A DNA stretch of 45,815 nt from a virus, in IMG/VR virus record IMGVR_UViG_3300042996_000005, positions 1-45,815 of that record; one strand, given 5' to 3'. The notes under the pieces are model-generated. The model made no database searches. It saw only the letters and a program-made list of their open reading frames with translations, and was not told where the DNA came from. A program made the position numbers and the translations under genes. Positions 40,140 through 45,815 of this stretch are shown here, one piece after another (positions within the stretch are counted from its first letter, which is position 1; the number at the start of each line of letters is the position of its first letter).

Positions 40140-40847
40140 ATGCGTAAATACCTCATGGCTGTTGCTGCGGTCTTAGTCGCGTTTGCCGCCATCGGTGTAG
40201 CACTTTGGCAATGGAAATGGCCCAACCCACCGATAGCAATTGTCCTGGCGAGCGTCCAATCCGACACTCTGGATGGCATGAACGGGGTGGACCCAATTGC
40301 GCCTGCCTTGCGGGATCTAGGCTATCAGGTCTTGTCCATCGATCTTCCTTGCCACTCCAGCACGATGCAATCGAGCGGGCTTGTCTGCTGGGCAAACCGT
40401 ATTGGGATGGGGGAGACAAACTTGCTCTCCGGCTTCTGCACTGAAGTTTCGGCATTGATCGACAGCACCGGAGCCCGCCGAGTGCAGATGGTTGGCGTCT
40501 CTAGAGGGGGCTATGTGGCCTTTGAGTGTGGGGCTCTTGATGACCGCGTGACTGAGATTGCCCAAATAGCTCCAGTGGTCAGTCTTGCCGACCTCACAGA
40601 GTTCGATGGAGTCAAGGTTGATCCTGCTCAGTTTTCGCTTTCCAAGTACGCTGATAAGCTTCGCGGCAAGGAGACGTTGATCCGTATTGGCCGCTTCGAT
40701 GACAGAGTAGATACTAATGCGTCCATTATGTTTGGATCCCTTATTGGCGCGGAAGTTCAACTTCTGGATTCAGACGGCCATCGGGCGCCCGATCCAGAGA
40801 ACGTCATGGCGGCTTGGCTAAAAGCAAAATGGGACTGGCCGTTCTAG
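40140..40847 (+). CDS. Membrane-anchored alpha/beta hydrolase
   Basis: A 235-residue protein with an N-terminal signal anchor (about 4-24) and an alpha/beta-hydrolase core. The nucleophile S121 lies in GVSRGG; D187/D188 in GRFDD and H214 in SDGHR complete a plausible catalytic triad. The mature part would face the periplasm or be lipid-anchored. It follows the tailspike but has its own 71-base leader. No substrate can be assigned; deacylation of surface glycans is one reading, lysogenic conversion of the envelope another. Confidence 0.75.
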   Translation: MRKYLMAVAAVLVAFAAIGVALWQWKWPNPPIAIVLASVQSDTLDGMNGVDPIAPALRDLGYQVLSIDLPCHSSTMQSSGLVCWANRIGMGETNLLSGFCTEVSALIDSTGARRVQMVGVSRGGYVAFECGALDDRVTEIAQIAPVVSLADLTEFDGVKVDPAQFSLSKYADKLRGKETLIRIGRFDDRVDTNASIMFGSLIGAEVQLLDSDGHRAPDPENVMAAWLKAKWDWPF

Positions 40848-40848
40848 C

Positions 40849-41076
40849 CTACCGCCTATCAGGCGTCTCCGGCTCCACAACTGCAAAGCCCTTCGCCGCT
40901 AGATCAGCATCAACCGGCAACCCACTGAACATAGCATCTGCACTGTCCAGTGTAGCGTAATAGCTCCAGCCGCTCCGGTACTCTTTCGGGATTGCCGCTG
41001 TCGGACTAATCGGCAGCACCAATAGCCTGTTCTGCAACTGCCCGTCCTGGCGGGTGATGAACACGTTTACCTGCAT
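40849..41076 (-). CDS. Hypothetical small protein against the late operon
   Basis: A 75-residue protein starting MQVNVFITRQDGQLQNRLLV, beta-rich at first. TTGGAG lies upstream of the ATG on this strand. Its stop lies one base from the hydrolase stop, so the two genes converge. No family is recognised. The orientation suggests a gene expressed outside the late programme. Confidence 0.5.
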   Translation of the reverse strand: MQVNVFITRQDGQLQNRLLVLPISPTAAIPKEYRSGWSYYATLDSADAMFSGLPVDADLAAKGFAVVEPETPDRR

Positions 41077-41156
41077 TCGTATGGCTCCAAGCCCCCGCTC
41101 ATTGAAGCGCAGGGCAGGGCGTTCCGCAATTAACCTACATCAACCGGAGAATACCC

Positions 41157-41909
41157 ATGCTCGCTTACCCGGCGGCGTTCTATTCGCACGTGCGCAAGGT
41201 GCTATTCGAAGGCGCCATGACGCAAAAGCAGGTGGATGGCATCAACGCGATTCTGGATGCTTTCACGCTTTACGGTGACGGCAATGCCCAACGGCTGGCT
41301 TATATCCTCGCCACCCCCAACGTAGAGACTGGCGGGCACTATGAAGCAATCCACGAGATAGGGGCGCGGTCCTACTTCAACAAATACGAGCCTGGCACAA
41401 AGCTCGGCAAGGCTCTCGGCAACACCGTCATTGGCGATGGCTTTCTCTATCGGGGCAGGGGCCTTGTTCAAATTACCGGCCGCGCCAACTATGCCAAGGT
41501 CGGCAAGGCGCTCGGCATTGACCTCATCGGCAATCCCGATTTGGCTCTTGATCTGACAATTGCCGCCAAGATCCTCGTCATTGGCACTCTCAAAGGCTGG
41601 TTCACGGGCAAGGGGCTCGCTGCCTACATCGATGATACCGACGAAGCCGATGATCTTGACCTTGCCGAGTTCATCCAAGCCCGTCGCACTGTGAACGGCC
41701 AAGACAAGGCTGCAGCCATTGGCGGGCATGCCCTAGTGTTCGAAGCCGCGCTCAAGGTCGGCGGTTACACCGTTCAACGCGCACCCAAGCCCATCCCCAC
41801 TGTTCCCCTGCCTGCTGCGCCTCGCAAGGGCATTGGCGGCTGGATCATAGCGGCTGTCGTCATCGTGGCCGTGCTGGTCACGCTCGCTGTTTTCACTCCC
41901 GTATTTTGA
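41157..41909 (+). CDS. GH19-type endolysin with C-terminal membrane segment
   Basis: A 250-residue lysozyme-type enzyme of the GH19 (chitinase-like) family: ATPNVETGGHYEAIHE with catalytic-type Glu (E57, E66), then LYRGRGLVQITGRANYAKVG. GH19 endolysins cleave the peptidoglycan glycan strand. After a Pro-rich linker (about 208-222) a hydrophobic helix (about 227-247) ends the protein; endolysins usually lack this, and it would tether the enzyme by its C-terminus. GGAGA precedes the ATG. Holin-like and spanin-like genes follow. Confidence 0.85.
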   Translation: MLAYPAAFYSHVRKVLFEGAMTQKQVDGINAILDAFTLYGDGNAQRLAYILATPNVETGGHYEAIHEIGARSYFNKYEPGTKLGKALGNTVIGDGFLYRGRGLVQITGRANYAKVGKALGIDLIGNPDLALDLTIAAKILVIGTLKGWFTGKGLAAYIDDTDEADDLDLAEFIQARRTVNGQDKAAAIGGHALVFEAALKVGGYTVQRAPKPIPTVPLPAAPRKGIGGWIIAAVVIVAVLVTLAVFTPVF

Positions 41910-41916
41910 GGCTCCC

Positions 41917-42273
41917 ATGAACATCCTGAACAACGTCGCTGTACAATGGCTGGTCCGTCGCGTCCCTGAGTGGGGCGGCATCATTGCTGGCATCATCGCA
42001 TTCGTGACTCTTGCGCCGCCAGACGTGCAGGCAACGCTCTGGGCGGTGCTAAACGGCAGGGGCGGGGAGCAGACGGCACTAGCTTACTTTGGGGTTGCCT
42101 CTTGGCTCTGGGCTCAGTTCAACAGCTACCGCGCCACGGTGCGCCCGCAGGCGGTGGTCAAGACCATCGAGGGCACCAGCGTCCGCGTTCCGCCTGAACA
42201 GGTCGCCATCCAAGGCACAACCCACCTCAGCCCGCCACGCCGCACTCTCTGGGACGTTATCCAAGGCAAATAG
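41917..42273 (+). CDS. Holin-like membrane protein
   Basis: A 118-residue protein with hydrophobic segments at about 20-38 and 55-68 and a polar C-terminal half. Its position right after the endolysin and its size fit a class II holin or lysis-associated membrane protein. No family match is evident to me. Confidence 0.6.
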   Translation: MNILNNVAVQWLVRRVPEWGGIIAGIIAFVTLAPPDVQATLWAVLNGRGGEQTALAYFGVASWLWAQFNSYRATVRPQAVVKTIEGTSVRVPPEQVAIQGTTHLSPPRRTLWDVIQGK

Positions 42274-42341
42274 GCAAGCGGCCGGAGCAAGGGTGGCGAC
42301 CCAAGCCCCGGCCTGACCACACCGATCGATAAGGACCGGAT

Positions 42342-42446
42342 ATGGCTTCCACAACTATCCCACGCGCTGATTTAAGGCTCGTTAACCCGCCGCAACGCCC
42401 AACAACCACCAACCGGGAAGGGGTTGCGCAGTGGACTGGACTATAA
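42342..42446 (+). CDS. Very small hypothetical protein in the lysis module
   Basis: A 34-residue gene beginning MASTTIPRADLRLVNPPQRP, with AAGGA upstream. It overlaps the GTG start of the next gene by 16 bases. It has no membrane segment. Support is limited to the ribosome site and the overlap. Confidence 0.4.
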   Translation: MASTTIPRADLRLVNPPQRPTTTNREGVAQWTGL

Positions 42447-42793
42447 ACATCCCTACGATCATGGGCGTCATGGTCCCTGGCATCGTCGTCGTGATCTGGC
42501 TGGCAAGGGTCGGAGAACGTGTAGCAACCAACGCCATTCATATCGAAGAACTGCAGCAGCACAAGGACAGCGAACACCGGGACATTCGCCTCTCCATAGC
42601 GGCAACCCATGCGCAGCTTTCAATTCTGGGCGAGCGCTTGAACGATGTCCGCCTTGAAGCTGCACAGAAGTACGTCACCTACGAGTCGCTGATCAATATT
42701 GAACGCAAGGTCATCGATGAGGTTCAACGGGTGGAAAAACGGCTAGAGGCTCAGATAGAGCGGGTGATAGAGGTAAACAGGGCTGGCAAATGA
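42431..42793 (+). CDS. Membrane-anchored coiled-coil (spanin-like) protein
   Basis: A 120-residue protein with GTG start: one N-terminal membrane helix (about 7-25, MGVMVPGIVVVIWLA), then a long charged coiled coil to the end (ERKVIDEVQRVEKRLEAQIE). This topology fits an inner-membrane spanin (Rz-like) or another lysis-module scaffold. No outer-membrane partner with a lipobox is visible. It overlaps the next gene by four bases. Confidence 0.6.
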   Translation: MDWTINIPTIMGVMVPGIVVVIWLARVGERVATNAIHIEELQQHKDSEHRDIRLSIAATHAQLSILGERLNDVRLEAAQKYVTYESLINIERKVIDEVQRVEKRLEAQIERVIEVNRAGK

Positions 42794-43020
42794 TCATCCC
42801 GTGCCCTTCGTGCCGAAAGCCGCTTGCGTGGGAAGTTCAGCGCGTCGGCTCTGTCGCCATGCTTATGTGCAAGTGCTGGCACTGCGACGGGGCAGGGCCG
42901 TGGCATCAGGAATTAGTCGAGATCATCCGCAAGCCAGCCGGTAAAGCATCGCTATGGCCCGCGCCTACGGATGCTCCTATTTCAGAGCACGAGCCACGAC
43001 AGCCAAGTCCTCTTCCCTAG
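42790..43020 (+). CDS. Small zinc-ribbon protein
   Basis: A 76-residue protein with CPSCRKPL (C-x2-C) and CKCWHC, a probable zinc ribbon, and a Pro-rich end. It follows the spanin-like gene. The last 44 bases overlap the opposite-strand gene ending at 42977. The function is unknown; small Lar/Com-like zinc proteins are comparable. Confidence 0.58.
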   Translation: MIIPCPSCRKPLAWEVQRVGSVAMLMCKCWHCDGAGPWHQELVEIIRKPAGKASLWPAPTDAPISEHEPRQPSPLP

Positions 43021-43255
43021 TCCAAGACAAGACGCTTTCCCTGCTGAACTTTGCCCGGCAAATATCGGAGTTGTTGCCCACGTTCTTGCAGCCGCCATCA
43101 CGGGCTATGTGGTTCTTGACATCGGGCAGCACGGCATCCGCGCCATGCTTGGCAATGAGGGATGCGACGGAGATCAGGCCGTGGCGGTTGCAGCGGGAAC
43201 ATTCAATTTCCAGCTTATCCGCCTTTACGTCAGCTAGCGTGTAGGCATCCGTCAC
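42977..43255 (-). CDS. Cysteine-rich hypothetical protein with a truncated second copy nearby
   Basis: A 92-residue protein with GTG start, beginning (M)TDAYTLADVKADKLEIECSR. It has a probable zinc site: CSRCNRHG, then CKNVGNNSDIC. The family recurs in alphaproteobacteria and their phages without known function. Its start overlaps the RHH gene stop (GTGA). The first 16 codons of a diverged second copy are found at 44481-44528 in the same kind of overlap. Confidence 0.7.
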   Translation of the reverse strand: MTDAYTLADVKADKLEIECSRCNRHGLISVASLIAKHGADAVLPDVKNHIARDGGCKNVGNNSDICRAKFSRESVLSWTREEDLAVVARALK

Positions 43256-43452
43256 GTCTTTCCGCCTTTCTGCCTACGCTTGATCTCGCGCTCTATGGCT
43301 TCGCGGATCATGTCTAGGCGAGGCTCACCTTCCGACAAGACAGCATCGATCCTTGCGGTTGTCCCTTCGGCCAACGGCAGGCGTAACTGCTCTGTCCATT
43401 CCTTTTTCCGTCCCACGCGAGCGGGCATAACGGGAACATGAAATTCTGTCAA
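43252..43452 (-). CDS. Ribbon-helix-helix regulator
   Basis: A 66-residue protein with a TTG start and AAAGG six bases upstream. QLRLPLAEGTTARIDAVLSE and LDMIREAIEREIKRRQK are the strand and two helices of an Arc/CopG-type ribbon-helix-helix DNA-binding domain. Three copies of GGTACAYGAT-like sites lie in its promoter (43465-43526), so it probably represses itself and the divergent gene at 43538. Confidence 0.75.
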   Translation of the reverse strand: MTEFHVPVMPARVGRKKEWTEQLRLPLAEGTTARIDAVLSEGEPRLDMIREAIEREIKRRQKGGKT

Positions 43453-43464
43453 AGGGCACCTTTA

Positions 43465-43526
43465 ATCGTGTACACGCTATTGACCTTATAACAGGTACAC
43501 GATAAGTCTTCAATCAGGTACATGAT
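43465..43526. promoter_or_regulatory. Three operator-like repeats between divergent genes
   Basis: GGTACACGAT (43494-43503) and GGTACATGAT (43517-43526) are direct repeats 23 bases apart. A third, inverted copy ATCGTGTACA (43465-43474) forms the perfect dyad CGTGTACACG (43467-43476). The array spans the promoters of both the RHH gene and the gene at 43538. Confidence 0.68.
43485..43513 (-). promoter_or_regulatory. Leftward promoter of the RHH gene
   Basis: On the minus strand TTGAAG (43513-43508) and TATAAG (43490-43485) are exactly 17 bases apart. The spacer contains the central operator copy, so a bound RHH protein would block polymerase. Confidence 0.65.
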
Positions 43527-43537
43527 TGGAGACAGCG

Positions 43538-43903
43538 ATGACTAAGGAATTTAGCTATACCGTTCGGGGCATATGGCCTTTCCCTCTGGACATGCTGCGG
43601 CACGATGGCGCTGTCGCAGCGACGGATGAAGATCAAGCTCTGATTGAGAGGTATTCGGCAGAGTACGCTCCCGACCGGGACGTATTCAAACCTGTAGGAA
43701 TCAACTTGCTGTCTCGCTGGAAACCGAACAGCGCTCGTTGGGAGAGCTTTGGCTGGGACGTGCCAGGCGATGAAATGCATCAGTTCTACAAGCGCCTTCG
43801 TCAAGAAGAACGTGGGCGGGAGGCTCTGCTCAAATCGGCCCTTGCTAAGCTGACTCCAGAGGAAGTTGCCGCATTGGATTGGCAGAAGGGGTGTCGATCA
43901 TGA
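43538..43903 (+). CDS. Hypothetical protein divergent from the RHH regulator
   Basis: A 121-residue protein starting MTKEFSYTVRGIWPFPLDML, which looks alpha/beta with a helical end. GGAGA lies upstream. I recognise no family. Its stop overlaps the HNH start by four bases (ATGA), so regulator control probably extends to the endonuclease. Confidence 0.6.
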   Translation: MTKEFSYTVRGIWPFPLDMLRHDGAVAATDEDQALIERYSAEYAPDRDVFKPVGINLLSRWKPNSARWESFGWDVPGDEMHQFYKRLRQEERGREALLKSALAKLTPEEVAALDWQKGCRS

Positions 43904-44481
43904 CCCGCATCTGCTCAATAGAGGGGTGTGGCAAGCCATACCATGCAAAGGGGTACTGCTCCATCCACGCTGGGCGATTGCAGCGACACGGTGACCCTCT
44001 TGGCGGCAGATATGGCCAAGGTTTCTTAGCGAAGGAACTGGAGCGGTTTGCAGCGATGCGGGGAGTTGATGCCTGCATCATCTGGCCGTACTCACGAAAT
44101 CCTCGTGGTTACCCTACCTATAAGGGAGGGGAAGGCACTTACTACGTTCATCGCCAAATATGCATCAAGGTTCATGGTGAGCCGCCTGATCCCAAACTCC
44201 ATTGCGCACATTCATGTGGCAACGGCCATTTGGGATGCATCAATCCTGACCACCTCAGGTGGGCTACAGCCAAAGAGAATCGAGAAGACGCACTAGCGCA
44301 TGGGGTTTTGCCATTTGGCGAAAAGGTCGGCACCTCCAAGCTAAATCCCGAAAAGGTTAGGGAGCTTCGTCGCCTGCATTCTCAAGGTGTGCGGGTGAAC
44401 AGATTGGCGCGGCAATTTGGGCTTAGTTGGCATGGTACTAAAGCCATCGTGGACCGAAGGGTTTGGCGGCAAGTAACATAG
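43900..44481 (+). CDS. Free-standing HNH homing-type endonuclease
   Basis: A 193-residue protein. Residues 1-32 carry a small zinc knuckle, CSIEGCGKPYHAKGYCSIH. The HNH_3-type core (about 94-130) is YYVHRQICIKVHGEPPD, then HCAHSCGNGHLGCINPDHLR (H104, C106, C113, N115, H118). The C-terminus (about 146-193) has a helix-turn-helix, KLNPEKVRELRRLHSQGVRV and following. This layout is that of phage homing endonucleases. Its stop codon coincides with the end of the truncated neighbour gene. Confidence 0.84.
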   Translation: MTRICSIEGCGKPYHAKGYCSIHAGRLQRHGDPLGGRYGQGFLAKELERFAAMRGVDACIIWPYSRNPRGYPTYKGGEGTYYVHRQICIKVHGEPPDPKLHCAHSCGNGHLGCINPDHLRWATAKENREDALAHGVLPFGEKVGTSKLNPEKVRELRRLHSQGVRVNRLARQFGLSWHGTKAIVDRRVWRQVT

Positions 44482-44528
44482 TCGATCTTATCGGCCCTGA
44501 CGTGGGCGAGGGTATAGGCGTCGGTCAC
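44481..44528 (-). pseudogene. Truncated second copy of the 42977-43255 gene
   Basis: Read on the minus strand from GTG 44528, the first 16 codons give (M)TDAYTLAHVRADKID, matching the start of the protein at 43255 at 13 of 16 residues, with the same GTG start and the same GTGA overlap to an upstream gene. Homology stops at 44481, the last base of the HNH gene. The frame runs on to 44382 without similarity. The nucleotide sequences differ at many synonymous positions, so this is a diverged paralogue cut by the HNH cassette, not a recent tandem duplication. Confidence 0.7.
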
Positions 44529-44752
44529 TTCGCCTCCCGCGCCCGTTCTTCCTCAACAGCCCTGATAATCAAAGCTCGTACCTGTTCTGTCTTGAACAAG
44601 GTGTATTCTCCAGACTTGCCTAGGAGGCGAGTGGCTATCTGTTCGGGGGTGGGGTTCATGGCTACCAGATCAAGATAATCGCGGATAAGCCTAGCGTCCA
44701 CAAACTCAAACCAACAACCCACTCTGTTTTGGTTGGCGGCATTTTGAGCCAT
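44525..44752 (-). CDS. Hypothetical small protein
   Basis: A 75-residue protein starting MAQNAANQNRVGCWFEFVDA, helical with a charged end (QVRALIIRAVEEERAREAK). Its stop overlaps the start of the truncated gene, parallel to the arrangement at 43252-43255. I recognise no family. Confidence 0.52.
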   Translation of the reverse strand: MAQNAANQNRVGCWFEFVDARLIRDYLDLVAMNPTPEQIATRLLGKSGEYTLFKTEQVRALIIRAVEEERAREAK

Positions 44753-44770
44753 TGTCTGAGCAGGTCCATG

Positions 44771-45085
44771 CTATTGCTCCTTGGCTTTTGAGAGGGCAGA
44801 AAGGACGCGGCTAAAGTGTCTCACCTGCAACTCATAACGGTGTTTCCCGTCCGGCCCTCGCGCAGCATGCACAGGGAAAGCGTCCGGGAAAGTATCTTCC
44901 TCAACCACCAAAGCCGCATTCCCAAATGGCTTCAACGCCTCCAGCAGTTCAGCAATAAGCCTATCCTTGGCTTCTAGCTGGGCGGCTAATGCGGCCTCAC
45001 GGGCTCGACTAGGAGGATCGTATCTGAAATCGCCATCAAGCGGCATGTGCTTTGCTGGCGCACCGCACTTCGGACACGTACTCAT
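44771..45085 (-). CDS. Hypothetical zinc-motif/coiled-coil protein
   Basis: A 104-residue protein starting MSTCPKCGAPAKHMPLDGDF. The N-terminal CPKCGAP is half of a zinc ribbon. A coiled coil follows (about 26-52, AREAALAAQLEAKDRLIAEL). Similar Lar-type or C-x2-C early phage proteins are common. AAGGA lies seven bases upstream of the chosen ATG. No function is assigned. Confidence 0.58.
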   Translation of the reverse strand: MSTCPKCGAPAKHMPLDGDFRYDPPSRAREAALAAQLEAKDRLIAELLEALKPFGNAALVVEEDTFPDAFPVHAARGPDGKHRYELQVRHFSRVLSALSKAKEQ

Positions 45086-45087
45086 AT

Positions 45088-45300
45088 TCAATCCTTCTGC
45101 TGTGGGGAGACAAAAGGCGCTAAAGCCTTCTCAATCTTCCGAAGGTGCTTGATAGCCATCCCGGCATCACACGACGCGCAGCCATCGGTATAATCCGCCT
45201 CGGAGCAATCGGCGCTGAAAGCCTTGTCCAGCCATTCAGCCATGGCGTTCACCTTTGCCGACAGGTCTGCCAGTTCTAAATCTTCAGGCTGCTTTCCCAT
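45088..45300 (-). CDS. Hypothetical small protein
   Basis: A 70-residue acidic protein starting MGKQPEDLELADLSAKVNAM. Cysteines in CSEADYTDGCASC could bind metal or be redox active. I recognise no family. The following gene starts two bases beyond its stop. The longer TTG start at 45306 is an alternative. Confidence 0.5.
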   Translation of the reverse strand: MGKQPEDLELADLSAKVNAMAEWLDKAFSADCSEADYTDGCASCDAGMAIKHLRKIEKALAPFVSPQQKD

Positions 45301-45334
45301 CTTCAATCCCTCTCTTATAACAGGCTAGGCTGCG

Positions 45335-45526
45335 TCACTCGTAATCGCTGCCGGGTTGCCCTGGGGCGTTGCTCCCGGTGCATTCCAAAGCGCGGTCTGT
45401 CGCATGCGGGCATCGTTTGTTGCCACATTTTTCGCACACGATGAACGGACGCGCGAACGTCAGCACGTCACGGCCCTTCGCCAGTTCCTGCCATTCGCGG
45501 ATCGTCAAGTTTGTCTCTGCGGGCAT
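45335..45526 (-). CDS. Conserved small cysteine motif protein
   Basis: A 63-residue protein starting MPAETNLTIREWQELAKGRD. VCEKCGNKRCPHATD and the closing CTGSNAPGQPGSDYE resemble a recurrent phage protein with a C-x2-C-x4-C zinc site, which ends in a C-x-S-N-x2-G-Q-x-GS signature. Function unknown. The start at 45526 follows GGAAAG. Confidence 0.62.
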   Translation of the reverse strand: MPAETNLTIREWQELAKGRDVLTFARPFIVCEKCGNKRCPHATDRALECTGSNAPGQPGSDYE

Positions 45527-45551
45527 TTCGTTCTTTCCATGTGAACAGGTG

Positions 45552-45815
45552 TTAGGCTGGGATTGGCTTGATCGGCTGCTTGGGATGGGCTTCTTTCCAC
45601 AATCGAGCGTCACTAAATGAGGGCAGAGGCATCCATGCTAGAACCTCATGCTTAACCGCGAAGCCTCCAGCCCAACTCCAGTTCTGCACCAGATAGTCGC
45701 CAAAGAGCGCTTCGCCCCATAGGAACGTCGCCTCGCCCACCCAGCCGCCTTCCGTGGCAATGATGACGCTCTCGTCCTCTGGTGCGCTGTCTAGGCTCAT
45801 CCATTCGTCTGCCAT
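45552..45815 (-). CDS. DUF551-like protein at the window edge
   Basis: An 87-residue protein starting MADEWMSLDSAPEDESVIIA, then an aromatic-rich middle and HEVLAWMPLPSFSD. This W-x-S/P-x-D...W-x-PLP layout is DUF551-like, as in the gene at 4973. Its ATG is the last codon of the window, so a longer form cannot be excluded. Confidence 0.55.
   Translation of the reverse strand: MADEWMSLDSAPEDESVIIATEGGWVGEATFLWGEALFGDYLVQNWSWAGGFAVKHEVLAWMPLPSFSDARLWKEAHPKQPIKPIPA

Noticed and set aside
1-45815. CRISPR arrays, insertion sequences, rRNA
   Set aside because: No regularly spaced direct repeats, transposase signatures or rRNA-like stretches were seen.

Overview
The window is the left host junction and most of a temperate, P22-like (podovirus-type) prophage in a high-GC alphaproteobacterium. 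The host call rests on a CHASE2-type adenylate/guanylate cyclase at the left edge and on phage families common in Hyphomicrobiales/Devosia-like hosts (GapR/DUF2312, DUF3309, Cro-like carph-isopro regulator); the genus is a guess. Host DNA is only about 1..2275: the cyclase, then the 5' half of a tRNA-Pro(GGG) gene that breaks off in its anticodon arm, directly beside a tyrosine integrase. That tRNA fragment is the probable left attachment site. No right end is visible; phage-type genes run to the last base.

Layout. 2294..10669 is a leftward early operon of tightly overlapping genes: a regulator and recombination-type genes near the promoter, then HNH/DUF1364, Gp157 and Lar-like proteins, and finally a probable excisionase and the integrase. 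10670..11913 is the control region: an S24 (LexA-like) repressor, a Cro-like gene facing away from it, and four copies of an ACGCA-N5-CGT operator at the two early promoters. 11914..19081 is the rightward early operon: Cro-like protein, GapR-like protein, RusA-like resolvase, replication initiator, DnaB-like helicase, many small unknown proteins, and a NusG-like protein last, where a late antiterminator would be expected. 19140..20110 holds a strong promoter, three small genes, two perfect hairpins and a terminator.

20114..40068 is the late module: terminase, P22-type portal, scaffold, decoration protein, capsid, gp4/gp10-type neck proteins, three ejection-type proteins, an M15 peptidase and a tailspike. 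Inside the head genes lie a probable Acb2/Tad1 cyclic-nucleotide sponge (anti-CBASS/anti-Thoeris) and a GroES-like co-chaperonin. After the tailspike comes a membrane-anchored alpha/beta hydrolase, then lysis genes (GH19 endolysin with a C-terminal membrane segment, holin-like and spanin-like proteins).

42977..45815 is an accessory end: a ribbon-helix-helix regulator with its own triple operator, an HNH endonuclease whose stop codon abuts the truncated remnant of a second copy of a neighbouring gene, and several leftward small genes. The best candidates for new biology are the switch region with its apparently leaderless Cro-like transcript, the NusG-like antiterminator with its hairpin cluster, the Acb2-like/GroES pair in the head module, the 230-base dual-coding end of the portal gene, and the RHH/HNH cassette.
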